From: Sandaracinobacteroides sp041909755
Lineage (GTDB): Bacteria > Pseudomonadota > Alphaproteobacteria > Sphingomonadales > Sphingomonadaceae
Direction of reading: 5' to 3'
Assembly (NCBI RefSeq): GCF_041909755.1
Contig: NZ_JAYRCW010000004.1
Coordinates: forward strand, 1-64,000
Length of the DNA: 64,000 nucleotides
Shown: in pieces, positions 34,891-43,222 of the stretch
Layout: each line of letters begins with the position of its first letter
Numbering within the stretch: the first letter of the stretch is position 1
Position numbers and translations under genes: made by a program
The notes under the pieces: model-generated
Databases searched by the model: none
The model's input: only the letters and a program-made list of their open reading frames with translations
What the model was told of the DNA's origin: nothing

Positions 34891-35471
34891 GCGCGCCCCG
34901 CAGCAGCTACAGCCGCGTCGCGATCACCCTTCACTGGCTGATCGCGCTTCTCATCATCGGCAACTTCGTCGGCGGCCTGCTGATGGAGGACCTGCTGAAG
35001 CCCGACGCAACCGCCGCGCAGAAGCAGCTGGGCTTCACGATCGTGCAACTGCACAAGAGCTTCGGGCTCACCGTTCTCGTCCTCAGTCTCGCGCGGCTTG
35101 CCCTGCGGCTGACGGCGGGGGCGCCGCCGCTGCCCGCGCACATGACTTCGATCGAACGGCTGCTGGCGAAGGTCACCCATGTGGGCTTCTACGCCATCAT
35201 GATCCTCGTGCCGCTGTCGGGCTGGGTGATGGTGTCGGCAAGCCCGCTCGGCTTCCCGACCATGTATTTCGGGCTCTTCGAATGGCCGCACCTGCCTGTC
35301 GCGACCAGCGCGGCGATCAGCGGCGCGGCTTCCGAAGCGCATGAGGTGATGGCGTTCATCGGCGTCGGCCTGTTCGTGCTGCACGTGGGCGGGGCGTTGA
35401 AGCACCACTTCCTCGACAGGGACGATGTGCTGGCCCGGATGCTGCCGTTCCTGCGCAAGACGGCGGCCTGA
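34887..35471 (+). CDS. cytochrome b561
   Basis: A 194-residue four-helix membrane cytochrome. Haem-ligand His residues are visible in VAITLHWLIALLIIGNF, VQLHKSFGLTV, SEAHEVMAFIGVGLFVLHVGG and LKHHFLDRDDVL. YceI proteins are often next to b561 in bacteria, sometimes fused. The pair may couple quinol or superoxide chemistry at the periplasm. GTG 34887 starts inside the yceI stop; the second yceI begins in its own stop codon (TGATG). Confidence 0.9.
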   Translation: MSAPRSSYSRVAITLHWLIALLIIGNFVGGLLMEDLLKPDATAAQKQLGFTIVQLHKSFGLTVLVLSLARLALRLTAGAPPLPAHMTSIERLLAKVTHVGFYAIMILVPLSGWVMVSASPLGFPTMYFGLFEWPHLPVATSAAISGAASEAHEVMAFIGVGLFVLHVGGALKHHFLDRDDVLARMLPFLRKTAA

Positions 35472-36022
35472 TGCGGGCCATCGCCGCCCTCCTGATCCTG
35501 CTGGTGGCCGCCCCGGCGGCCGCCAGCGACTGGCTCGTGGTGCCTGCGCAATCCGGCATCGCCTTCAGCCCGGGCTGGAACGGGGAGGCGGTCGAGGGAC
35601 GGTTCCCGAAGTTCAGCGCCGCCATCCGGTTCGATCCGGCGAAGCTGGCGCAGGCGCGTGTCGATGTCAGCATCGATCTTGCGGCAGCGACGACCAACGA
35701 CAAGACGGTGAACGCAAGCCTGCCCGGCGCGGACTGGTTCGATGTGAAGAAGAACCCGGTCGCGCGCTTTCAATCCACAAGCATCACGCAGGTGAAGCCC
35801 GGCCAGTATCTGGCGAAAGGCACGCTCAGCCTGCGCGGCGTCAGCGTTCCGGTTTCGCTTCCTTTCACGCTTGCGATCCAGGGCAACACCGCCGTCATGA
35901 CCGGTCAGACCAGCCTCGACCGCCGCAGTTTCCGGATCGGGATGGAAAGCGACGCCCCGGGGGCGTGGGTCGCGTTTCCGGTTCCCGTGAAGATCCGCAT
36001 CACCGCAACCCGAAAGCCCTGA
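35471..36022 (+). CDS. YceI family protein (second copy)
   Basis: A 183-residue secreted protein with signal peptide (AIAALLILLVAAPAAAS). SDWLVVPAQSGIAFSPGWNGEAVEGRFPKFSAAIRFDP has the YceI beta-barrel start but is diverged from the first copy, which suggests an ancient duplication. VKPGQYLAKGTLSLRGVSVPVSLPF matches the LTIRGVTKPV strand. It closes the yceI-b561-yceI triplet, 7 bp before the acyl-CoA ligase. Confidence 0.84.
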   Translation: MRAIAALLILLVAAPAAASDWLVVPAQSGIAFSPGWNGEAVEGRFPKFSAAIRFDPAKLAQARVDVSIDLAAATTNDKTVNASLPGADWFDVKKNPVARFQSTSITQVKPGQYLAKGTLSLRGVSVPVSLPFTLAIQGNTAVMTGQTSLDRRSFRIGMESDAPGAWVAFPVPVKIRITATRKP

Positions 36023-36029
36023 CACGATC

Positions 36030-37682
36030 ATGCCGAGATATGACCACCCGACGCCGCTGGACACGGTGTTCGAACCCAGCTGGATGCCGGACCTGCTGTT
36101 CCGCACCGCCGCGCGGCTGCCGGATGCCCCTGCGATCGACTTCATGGGCGCCGTCACCAGCTATGGCGAACTGGCGGTACAGGTGCGCAAGGCGGCGGCC
36201 GGGTTCCGCGCCATGGGGATCGGGCCCGGCTCCACCGTTGGCCTGTTCCTGCCCAACTGCCCCCATTATGTGATTGCCGCCTACGCCGCCTGGACGGTGG
36301 GCGCCCGGCTGGCCAATTTCTCGCCGCTCTACACGGTCGATGAACTCTGCCACCAGGTGGAGGACAGCGAGGCCGATGTGATGGTCACGCTGGATGCCAA
36401 GGCCCTGCTGCCCACGATCGAAGCGGTGCTGAAGTCCAGCCGCCTGAAGGCGCTGGTGATCGGCAATGTGGCCGAAGCACTGCCGCCGGCCAAATCGCTC
36501 CTCTATCGCCTGTTCAAACGCAGCGAGCGCAGCCGCTTCGAACAGGATGAGCGGCATGTGCCGTTCGCGACCCTGCTGGCCGGTGCGGAGTATCAGCCGC
36601 AGGGGCCGACCCCCACCACGGACGAAGTCGCGCTGCTGCAATATACCGGCGGCACCACGGGTGCGCCCAAGGGCGCCATGCTGACGCACGCGAACCTTTC
36701 GATCAATGCGCAGCAGGTGAACGCCATAGACGATCAGCCGGACGCGCCGGACCGCATCCTGGCCGCGCTGCCGCTGTTCCACATCTTCGCCCACACCTGC
36801 ATCATGAACCGCACCATCCTGAAGGGTGCGCAGATGGTGCTGCTGCCGAAGTTCGAGGTGAAGGCCGCACTGCAAACCATCGCGCGCACGAAGATCACCG
36901 CGCTTCCCGGCGTGCCGACCATGTATCGCGCGCTTCTCGATCACCCGCAGCTCGGCCGCTACGACCTCAGCTCGATCCGCATCTGCATTTCGGGCGGTGC
37001 GCCATGTCCGGAACCGCTGCAGATCGCGTTCGAGGCGGCGACGGGCGCAAAGCTGATCGAGGGTTATGGCCTGACGGAAAGCTCCGGCGTGGTTGCGGCG
37101 AACCCTTATTCGGGCGGCAAGCCCGGCACCATCGGCCAGCCCGTGCCCGGCACGGAAATCCGCCTGCTGGACAAGGACGACCCCACGAAGCCTGCTGCGC
37201 CAGGCGCGAACGGCGAACTGGCCTTCCGCGGCCCGCAGATGATGAAGGGCTATTGGAAGCACGACAATGTCGGCGTCTTCGCTGACGGCTTCCTGCGCAC
37301 GGGCGATGTCGCAGATGTGGACGCCGACGGCTATTACCGCATCGTCGACCGGCTGAAGGACATGATCATCGTCGGCGGCTTCAAGGTCTTCCCCAGCCAG
37401 GTGGAGGATGTGCTCTACACCCACCCGGCAGTGAAGGAGGCGATCGTGATCGGCGTGCCGGACGCCTATCTGGGCGAACGGCCGAAGGCCTTCGTCACGC
37501 TCGCAGACGAAGCCGTCGCCACCCCTGACGAGCTGCTGAAATGGCTGAACGGCCATCTGGGCAAGCATGAACGGGTCGTCGGCGTGGACATCCGGGAGAG
37601 CCTGCCCAAGACGATGATCGGCAAGCTCAGCCGCAAGGAACTGGAGGCCGAAGAACGCGCCAAGGCTGCCGGAGCGGCATGA
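36030..37682 (+). CDS. long-chain fatty acid-CoA ligase (FadD-like)
   Basis: A 550-residue ANL-superfamily enzyme. The P-loop-like LQYTGGTTGAPKGAMLTHANLS, then LIEGYGLTESSGVVAANP and LRTGDVADVDADGYYRIVDRLKDMIIVGG with the hinge Asp and catalytic Lys near the C-terminus (LPKTMIGKLSRKEL) are in order. It activates acids to acyl-AMP then acyl-CoA. It closely follows the second YceI gene, so transcription may continue, though no functional link is clear. Confidence 0.92.
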   Translation: MPRYDHPTPLDTVFEPSWMPDLLFRTAARLPDAPAIDFMGAVTSYGELAVQVRKAAAGFRAMGIGPGSTVGLFLPNCPHYVIAAYAAWTVGARLANFSPLYTVDELCHQVEDSEADVMVTLDAKALLPTIEAVLKSSRLKALVIGNVAEALPPAKSLLYRLFKRSERSRFEQDERHVPFATLLAGAEYQPQGPTPTTDEVALLQYTGGTTGAPKGAMLTHANLSINAQQVNAIDDQPDAPDRILAALPLFHIFAHTCIMNRTILKGAQMVLLPKFEVKAALQTIARTKITALPGVPTMYRALLDHPQLGRYDLSSIRICISGGAPCPEPLQIAFEAATGAKLIEGYGLTESSGVVAANPYSGGKPGTIGQPVPGTEIRLLDKDDPTKPAAPGANGELAFRGPQMMKGYWKHDNVGVFADGFLRTGDVADVDADGYYRIVDRLKDMIIVGGFKVFPSQVEDVLYTHPAVKEAIVIGVPDAYLGERPKAFVTLADEAVATPDELLKWLNGHLGKHERVVGVDIRESLPKTMIGKLSRKELEAEERAKAAGAA

Positions 37683-37694
37683 CCGAATTCGGAT

Positions 37695-37709
37695 TTCACA
37701 TTGTGAAAC
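37695..37709. promoter_or_regulatory. perfect palindrome upstream of the PEP-CTERM gene
   Basis: TTTCACA-T-TGTGAAA is a 7-1-7 inverted repeat in the 129-bp gap between the ligase and PEP-CTERM genes. It leads into a strongly AT-rich stretch (37711-37747) unlike the flanks, probably the promoter region. The palindrome resembles an operator for a dimeric regulator; the regulator is unknown. Confidence 0.5.
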
Positions 37710-37811
37710 AGTATTAATATATTGATTTACAATTAGAATTTTAAATGGAATTGCAACACGGCCTGCGCCATTGTGCTGACAAGAACAAGGAAAAGCACAA
37801 GGGGTCGCAAA

Positions 37812-38309
37812 ATGAACATGAAGTCCGCACGCGCCGTGATTGCCGGCCTGGTGGTGGCAATGGCCACGCCGGCGATGTCCGCAACCTACCTGTTCAACTT
37901 CACTGCACCGGGCTACACGGGCAGCGGGCACTTCCACACGCTGGATAGCGCGCCGTCGACCGTCGTCGGGATCGACGGCCTTTTGAACGGCAACATGATC
38001 ACGGGCCTCAGCAGCTTTGCATCTGCCAACCAGACCCTGCTGGCCGGCGCCCCCTATTTCACGATCAACGGCATCTCCTTCACCGCCGGCGGCGTGTCGT
38101 ACAATCTCTATGACTATGGCGGGCCGGGCATCACCAACAGCGTCGACAATCCCGGCGGCGGCTATGCCGCGCTCACGCCGCTCACCACGATCAGCGTCAC
38201 CGAAGTGACGGCCGGGGTGCCGGAAGCGGCGACCTGGGCGATGATGATCTTCGGTTTCGGCCTGGTCGGCGCCTCTGCCCGCCGCCGCCTGCGCGTCGTC
38301 GCTGCCTGA
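37812..38309 (+). CDS. PEPxxWA-CTERM sorting-domain protein
   Basis: A 165-residue secreted protein. Signal peptide (ARAVIAGLVVAMATPAMSA), then a short beta-rich body with YLFNFTAPGYTGSGHFHT and GGVSYNLYDYGGPG. The C-terminus has VPEAATWAMMIFGFGLVGASARRRLR: PEAxxWA motif, transmembrane stretch and Arg tail, the exosortase recognition signal. The partner exosortase is expected elsewhere. The mature part resembles extracellular matrix-linked PEP-CTERM proteins but has no assigned role. Confidence 0.9.
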   Translation: MNMKSARAVIAGLVVAMATPAMSATYLFNFTAPGYTGSGHFHTLDSAPSTVVGIDGLLNGNMITGLSSFASANQTLLAGAPYFTINGISFTAGGVSYNLYDYGGPGITNSVDNPGGGYAALTPLTTISVTEVTAGVPEAATWAMMIFGFGLVGASARRRLRVVAA

Positions 38310-38329
38310 CGGGCTTGCTGCGGGGGGTT

Positions 38330-38349
38330 GGTGCGGCACGGGCCGCACC
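38330..38349. terminator. hairpin between PEP-CTERM and M20 genes
   Basis: GGTGCGGC (38330-38337) and GCCGCACC (38342-38349) form a perfect 8-bp stem with an ACGG loop, embedded in GGGG/CCCC flanks. The genes on each side converge, so it can serve both. Confidence 0.58.
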
Positions 38350-38363
38350 GGCCCCTTCATCCG

Positions 38364-39674
38364 TCAGTTTGCGGGCCGGTCGCGGCGGGGCTGCTGTTCC
38401 AGAAAGCGCATGGCGCTCAGCACATGCGCCTTCACCCCCGTTGTCAGCGCCTTCTCGTTCACGGTGAAGAAGGGGCTGTGATTGGGCGGCGTGTCCTCCG
38501 CCGAGACGCCGTCCGGGCTGATGCCCAGGAAATAATAGACGCCGCCGACAGCCTCCATGAACACGCTCACATCCTCGGATGGTGTGACCGGCGTGGCGGC
38601 CGGATTGATGTTGCCGGTCCCCGCCGCTTCTGTCAGCGGCCCCTGCAGCCAGTCCGAAAGGGCAGGCTCGTTATAGGTCAGCGGGCCCGACAGGAAAAAC
38701 TCGGTCTTCGCCTTGCTGCCATAGGCAAGTGCCACTGAATCCACCATTTTCGTCACGTCGGCCATCAGACGGTCGCGCTGCGCCACATCAAAGGTGCGCA
38801 TCGTTCCCCCCATTTCCAGCTGGTCGGGAATGATGTTGAAGCGAACCCCGGCATTCACGGTGGCGATGGTCAGCACGGTCGGGAAACTGGTCGGGTCGAT
38901 CGTCCGCGCCGTCAGCCTGTTCACCTCCTGAATGGTCGTGGCCGCCTGCGAGATGATGTCGATCCCGCGCCAGGGCTGCGCGCCGTGCGTCTGGCTGCCG
39001 TCGATGGTGATCTTCACCCGCCGTGCTTCGGCCATCATGCCCTTCGGCCGCCACGCCAGCGTGCCCGCCCGCGCCGGCCATACATGGATGCCAAAGATCG
39101 CATCCGGCACGGGCGAGGCGATGGCGCCTTCGTCCTTCATCAGTTGCGCGCCGCCCTTCTCGCCGGGGGGCGGGCCTTCCTCGGCGGGCTGGAAGATCAG
39201 CACCACCGTGCCCGGCACATCGGCCTTCAGCTTCGCCAGCACGTCCGCCGCGCCCATCAGCATGGCGACATGCGCGTCATGCCCGCAGGCATGGGCCACC
39301 GGCACGGTTGCGCCATTATAGGTGCCCGTGGCGGTGGAGGCGAAGGGCAGGCCGGTCGCCTCCTTCACGGGCAGGGCGTCCATGTCCGCCCGCAGCGCCA
39401 CCACGCCGCCGGGCCTGCCGCCCTTCAGCACGCCGACAACGCCGGTCACGCCCACCTTTTCCCGCACCTCATAGCCCAGCGCGCGCAGATGCTTCGCCAC
39501 CAGGGCCGCCGTCCGCACCTCGCGGTTGCCCAGTTCGGGGTGCTGGTGGATGTCGCGCCGCCAGCCGATCACTTTCGCCTCGATCGCGTTGGCTTCCGCC
39601 TCCACCTTTGCAAGCGGAACGGCGGCAGCGGCCGGCATGGACATCAGCAGGGCGGCAAGGGCGAACTGGCGCAA
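38364..39674 (-). CDS. M20-family amidohydrolase/metallopeptidase, secreted
   Basis: A 436-residue enzyme. The best start is TTG at 39674 (RQFALAALLMSMPAAAAVPL, a signal peptide), with AAGGAG seven bases upstream; no ATG gives a signal sequence of that quality. The catalytic domain includes DIHQHPELGNREVRTAALV, VAHACGHDAHVAML (metal His), FQPAEEGPPPGEKGG (Glu base) and a dimerisation lid. It probably cleaves N-acyl or amide bonds of amino acids, such as hippurate-type substrates, in the periplasm. Confidence 0.87.
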   Translation of the reverse strand: MRQFALAALLMSMPAAAAVPLAKVEAEANAIEAKVIGWRRDIHQHPELGNREVRTAALVAKHLRALGYEVREKVGVTGVVGVLKGGRPGGVVALRADMDALPVKEATGLPFASTATGTYNGATVPVAHACGHDAHVAMLMGAADVLAKLKADVPGTVVLIFQPAEEGPPPGEKGGAQLMKDEGAIASPVPDAIFGIHVWPARAGTLAWRPKGMMAEARRVKITIDGSQTHGAQPWRGIDIISQAATTIQEVNRLTARTIDPTSFPTVLTIATVNAGVRFNIIPDQLEMGGTMRTFDVAQRDRLMADVTKMVDSVALAYGSKAKTEFFLSGPLTYNEPALSDWLQGPLTEAAGTGNINPAATPVTPSEDVSVFMEAVGGVYYFLGISPDGVSAEDTPPNHSPFFTVNEKALTTGVKAHVLSAMRFLEQQPRRDRPAN

Positions 39675-39791
39675 AAGAGGGCTCCTTGAAATGTGCCGGC
39701 GAACGCTAGGACCGGGGGGCGGGCCGGGCAAGTGGCGCAGATGGCTTGACCGGCCAACCGCCGCCGTCCAAAGGCCCAAGCCGGAGAGTGT

Positions 39792-40034
39792 ATGGCCGCA
39801 ACAGACGACATTTCCACGCTGAGTTTCGAAGCCGCGCTGCAGCGCCTCGAGGCGATCGTGAAGCAGCTGGAATCCGGCGATGCCCCGCTGGAAGCCGCCA
39901 TCGGCCTGTACGAGGAAGCGCAGGCGCTGAAGGCCCATTGCGAAGCCCGGCTGTCGGCGGCCGAAGCCCGCATCGCCCAGCTCCAGATCGACCCCGACGG
40001 CCGCCCTGCCGGCGAAACCCCCTTTCCCGGCTGA
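39792..40034 (+). CDS. xseB: exodeoxyribonuclease VII small subunit
   Basis: An 80-residue XseB. ISTLSFEAALQRLEAIVKQLESGDAPLEAAIGLYEEAQALKAHCEARLSAAEARI is the whole domain, a helical hairpin that binds the large subunit XseA. The complex degrades single-stranded DNA from both ends. It is followed after 9 bp by ispA, an order that is conserved in many bacteria. Confidence 0.93.
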   Translation: MAATDDISTLSFEAALQRLEAIVKQLESGDAPLEAAIGLYEEAQALKAHCEARLSAAEARIAQLQIDPDGRPAGETPFPG

Positions 40035-40043
40035 ACGGATCCC

Positions 40044-40940
40044 ATGCAAGCAAACCACCATCTGAAACCCGCGCTCGAAGCCATCAGCGAAGCCGTCGAT
40101 ACCCGGTTCGACCGGCTGTTCCCCCTGCCGGAAGATCCCCGCCGCCGCCTCTATGAAGCGATGCGCTATTCGGTGATCGGCGGCGGCAAGCGGATGCGGC
40201 CGCTGCTCGTCGTGGCAGCCTGCGACCTTTTCAACGTCGACAGGGAACGCGCCCTGCGCGTCGCCCTCGCGATCGAGCTGGTCCATGTCTACAGCCTCGT
40301 CCACGATGATCTGCCCTGCATGGACGACGACGACCTCAGGCGCGGCAAGCCGACCGTCCACAAGGCGTTCGACGAAGCCATCGCCGTCCTGACCGGAGAC
40401 AGCCTGTTCGCCGTCGCCTTCGAGCTTCTGGCGGATGAAGCGACGCACGAGGACCCCTTCGTGCGATCGGAACTGGTGCTGGAACTGGCCCGCGCATCCG
40501 GCCCGGCCGGCATGGCCGGCGGCCAGATGATGGATCTCGAGGCCGAGAATGCCACCTTCGACCTGCCCACCACCACCCGGCTTCAGCAACTGAAGACCGG
40601 GGCGTTGATCGGCTTCGCGGTCGAATCCGGCGCCATCATGGGCAAGGTCGGCCCGCAGACGCGGCTGAAGCTGAAGGGCTATGCACGGGATCTGGGCCTC
40701 GCCTTCCAGATCGCGGACGACCTGCTCGACGTTGAGGGCGACGCCGAAGCGGCCGGCAAGGCGCTGCGCAAGGATGAAGGGCGGGGCAAATCCACCTTCG
40801 TCTCGCTGCTTGGCGTGGAACGCGCCCGCAAGCAGGCCGAAATGCTGATTGATCAGGCCATCCACCATCTCCAGGGCTTCGGCCCGGAAGCGGATCTTCT
40901 GCGCGCCATCGCCCGCTTCGCAATCGAAAGGGACCGCTGA
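40044..40940 (+). CDS. ispA: polyprenyl synthetase, farnesyl-diphosphate synthase type
   Basis: A 298-residue trans-prenyltransferase. First Asp-rich motif is DDLPCMDDDDLRRGKPTVH, second QIADDLLDVEGDAEAAG, with GGGKRMRPLLV upstream. The usual FPP synthase reaction condenses IPP with DMAPP/GPP. The chain length is not proven, but the gene position after xseB fits IspA. coaD begins within its stop (TGATG). Confidence 0.92.
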   Translation: MQANHHLKPALEAISEAVDTRFDRLFPLPEDPRRRLYEAMRYSVIGGGKRMRPLLVVAACDLFNVDRERALRVALAIELVHVYSLVHDDLPCMDDDDLRRGKPTVHKAFDEAIAVLTGDSLFAVAFELLADEATHEDPFVRSELVLELARASGPAGMAGGQMMDLEAENATFDLPTTTRLQQLKTGALIGFAVESGAIMGKVGPQTRLKLKGYARDLGLAFQIADDLLDVEGDAEAAGKALRKDEGRGKSTFVSLLGVERARKQAEMLIDQAIHHLQGFGPEADLLRAIARFAIERDR

Positions 40941-41434
40941 TGCGGATCGGTGTCTATCCCGGAACCTTCGATCCCATCACGCTGGGGCATATGGACATCA
41001 TCGCGCGCGGCGCGAAGCTGGTGGACAAGCTGATCATCGGCGTCGCCACCAACCCGTCCAAGTCGCCCCTGTTCTCGCTGGAGGAGCGGGTCGGCCATGT
41101 CCGCCGGGAAACGGCCCACATCGGCAATGTGGAAGTGGTGTCCTTCGATGCCCTTCTCATGCACTTTGCAGAACAGCAGGGCGCATCCGTGATCGTGCGC
41201 GGCCTGCGCGCGGTTGCGGACTTCGAATATGAATTCCAGATGGCGGGCATGAACCAGCAGCTGAACGCGGACATCGAAACCGTGTTCCTGATGGCGGATG
41301 TCGCGCTTCAACCCATCGCTTCGCGGCTGGTGAAGGAAATCGCCACATACGGCGGCGTAATCGACAAGTTCGTGTCTGCAGGCATCGCCGCCGAAGTGCA
41401 GGCACGCATCGCCGCAAATGCCAGAAAGGGCTGA
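40940..41434 (+). CDS. coaD: phosphopantetheine adenylyltransferase
   Basis: A 164-residue CoaD. IGVYPGTFDPITLGHMDIIARG contains the (T/H)xGH nucleotidyltransferase motif, ERVGHVRRETAHIGNVEVVSF and IVRGLRAVADFEYEFQMAGMN the substrate blocks, and a C-terminal SRLVKEIATYGGVIDKFV. It adds AMP to 4'-phosphopantetheine in CoA synthesis. It overlaps ispA by one base. Confidence 0.96.
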   Translation: MRIGVYPGTFDPITLGHMDIIARGAKLVDKLIIGVATNPSKSPLFSLEERVGHVRRETAHIGNVEVVSFDALLMHFAEQQGASVIVRGLRAVADFEYEFQMAGMNQQLNADIETVFLMADVALQPIASRLVKEIATYGGVIDKFVSAGIAAEVQARIAANARKG

Positions 41435-41485
41435 TCTCTTGCCGTTCAGCCTGCCGAAACAGTCCGCCAGCGAGAAACCATTTTC

Positions 41486-42187
41486 ATGATCCGCCTCCTG
41501 CTCGCAGCCGCTGCGCTGGCCTTCGCTTCGCCCGCCCTCGCCGGCCAGCTGCCGCACGAATCCGCCCCGAAGGCGGATGCCGGCAAGGCGCCGCCCACGG
41601 TGGTCGCAACCTCGCCATCGCCGCTGATGGATCCGGAAAACATCCTGTATCTCGATCTCTCCACCGGTGGTCGCGTCGCGATCCTGCTACGCCCGCAGGT
41701 GGCGCCAGCCCATGTGGAGCGGATCAAGACGCTGACACGCCGCGGTTTCTACGACGGCATCCTGTTCCACCGCGTGATCGACGGCTTCATGGCGCAGACC
41801 GGTGATCCCAAGGGCACGGGGGAGGGCGGTTCAGACCTCCCGGACCTGAAGGCCGAGTTCAACGACCTGCCGCATGTGCGCGGCACCGTTTCGATGGCCC
41901 GCACCCAGGATCCGGACAGCGCGAACAGCCAGTTCTTCATCATGTTCCAGCCGCTTCTCAGGCTGGATCGCACCTACACCGTGTTCGGCCGGGTGTTTTC
42001 GGGCATGCAGTGGGTGGACGCGATCGAACGGGGCGAGCCGCCCGCCAATCCGTCGCGCATCCTGCAGGCCTCCATCGCGGCAGACAACAAGGCCCCGCCC
42101 GCCTTCCCGGCACCGAAGGCCGCGACCGATCCCGTCGCCGAGGAAGCCGCCAAGCTGCTGCAACAGGCCCAGCAGCCGAAGAACTGA
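41486..42187 (+). CDS. peptidyl-prolyl cis-trans isomerase, cyclophilin type
   Basis: A 233-residue cyclophilin. A signal peptide (IRLLLAAAALAFASPALAG) marks periplasmic export. GRVAILLRPQVAPAHVERIKTLTRRGFYDGILFHRVIDGFMAQTGDPKGTGEGG and MARTQDPDSANSQFFIMF supply the active-site Arg, Phe, Met/Gln positions. The last 30 residues are an Ala-Pro-rich tail. It follows coaD by 51 bp and precedes queA by ten. Confidence 0.92.
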   Translation: MIRLLLAAAALAFASPALAGQLPHESAPKADAGKAPPTVVATSPSPLMDPENILYLDLSTGGRVAILLRPQVAPAHVERIKTLTRRGFYDGILFHRVIDGFMAQTGDPKGTGEGGSDLPDLKAEFNDLPHVRGTVSMARTQDPDSANSQFFIMFQPLLRLDRTYTVFGRVFSGMQWVDAIERGEPPANPSRILQASIAADNKAPPAFPAPKAATDPVAEEAAKLLQQAQQPKN

Positions 42188-42197
42188 GGCTGCGCCC

Positions 42198-43208
42198 ATG
42201 CGCGTCGCCGATTTCGATTTCGTGCTGCCAGAGGACAGGATCGCCCTGCGTCCGGCCGTTCCGCGCGATTCCGCCCGGCTGCTGCGGGTTTCGCCACAGG
42301 GCCTTTCCGATCACATCGTGAACCAGTTGCCCGCGCTGTTGTCGCCGGGCGACGTGCTGGTGACGAACGACACGCGGGTGATCCCGGCCCAGCTTTCGGG
42401 CCGGAAGGGCGAAGCGACCATCGATGTCACGCTGCACATGCGGCTGGGCCCCTATGAATGGCTCTCGTTCGTTCGCAATTCCCGGCGGCTGAAGGCGGGG
42501 GACCGGGTGCGTTTCGGCCCCGATCTGGACGGTATCGTGCTGTCCAAGGCTGAGGGCGGCGAAATCCACTGGCGTTTCGAAAGCAGCGAGCCGCTGGAAG
42601 TGGCGCTGGAGCGTGCCGGCCGGATGCCGCTGCCGCCCTATATCGCCCGCAAGCGGGGCATCGACGAGGCCGACACCCGCGATTACCAGACCATCTTTGC
42701 CCGCGATCCCGGCGCGGTCGCCGCCCCCACCGCCGCGCTGCATTTCACCGCCGATCTGCTGGCCGCGCTGGACGCGCGCGGCATCACGCGGGAAACGGTG
42801 ACACTGCATGTGGGCGCGGGCACCTTCCTGCCCGTGAAGGCAGAAGACACGGCGGATCACCGCATGCACAGCGAATGGGGCCATGTGCCAGCCGATGTCT
42901 CGGCCCGGCTGAAGGCGGCGAAGGCGGAAGGTCGGCGCATCATCCCCGTTGGCACCACCTCGCTGCGCCTGCTCGAATCCTCCGGGCTGGAGCCGTTCAC
43001 GGGCACCACGGACATCTTCATCACGCCGGGCTATCGCTTTCGCGCCATCGACGGGCTGATGACGAACTTCCACTTGCCGAAAAGCACGTTGTTCATGCTG
43101 GTGAGCGCGCTGATGGGGCTGGATCGGATGCAGGCGGCCTATGCCCACGCCATCGCGCATGGCTATCGCTTCTACAGCTATGGTGACTCGTCGCTGCTGC
43201 TGCCCTAA
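42198..43208 (+). CDS. queA: tRNA preQ1(34) S-adenosylmethionine ribosyltransferase-isomerase
   Basis: A 336-residue QueA. MRVADFDFVLPEDRIALRPA starts at the first true ATG, LVTNDTRVIPAQLSGRKG, GRMPLPPYI, YQTIFARDPGAVAAPTAALHFT and IDGLMTNFHLPKSTLFMLVSA follow in order. It transfers a ribosyl group from AdoMet to preQ1 in tRNA to make epoxyqueuosine. tgt is 14 bp downstream. Confidence 0.96.
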   Translation: MRVADFDFVLPEDRIALRPAVPRDSARLLRVSPQGLSDHIVNQLPALLSPGDVLVTNDTRVIPAQLSGRKGEATIDVTLHMRLGPYEWLSFVRNSRRLKAGDRVRFGPDLDGIVLSKAEGGEIHWRFESSEPLEVALERAGRMPLPPYIARKRGIDEADTRDYQTIFARDPGAVAAPTAALHFTADLLAALDARGITRETVTLHVGAGTFLPVKAEDTADHRMHSEWGHVPADVSARLKAAKAEGRRIIPVGTTSLRLLESSGLEPFTGTTDIFITPGYRFRAIDGLMTNFHLPKSTLFMLVSALMGLDRMQAAYAHAIAHGYRFYSYGDSSLLLP

Positions 43209-43222
43209 GCGCTGCCGCAACC

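Noticed and set aside
36000..38360. Reverse 786-residue frame opposite the acyl-CoA ligase
   Set aside because: It has His/Arg/Asp-rich composition typical of antisense GC-rich frames and no motif, while the forward strand has a full ANL enzyme.
39675..40868. N-terminal extension of the M20 hydrolase on the reverse strand
   Set aside because: It is antisense to xseB and ispA and has no signal peptide; TTG 39674 has a ribosome site and signal.
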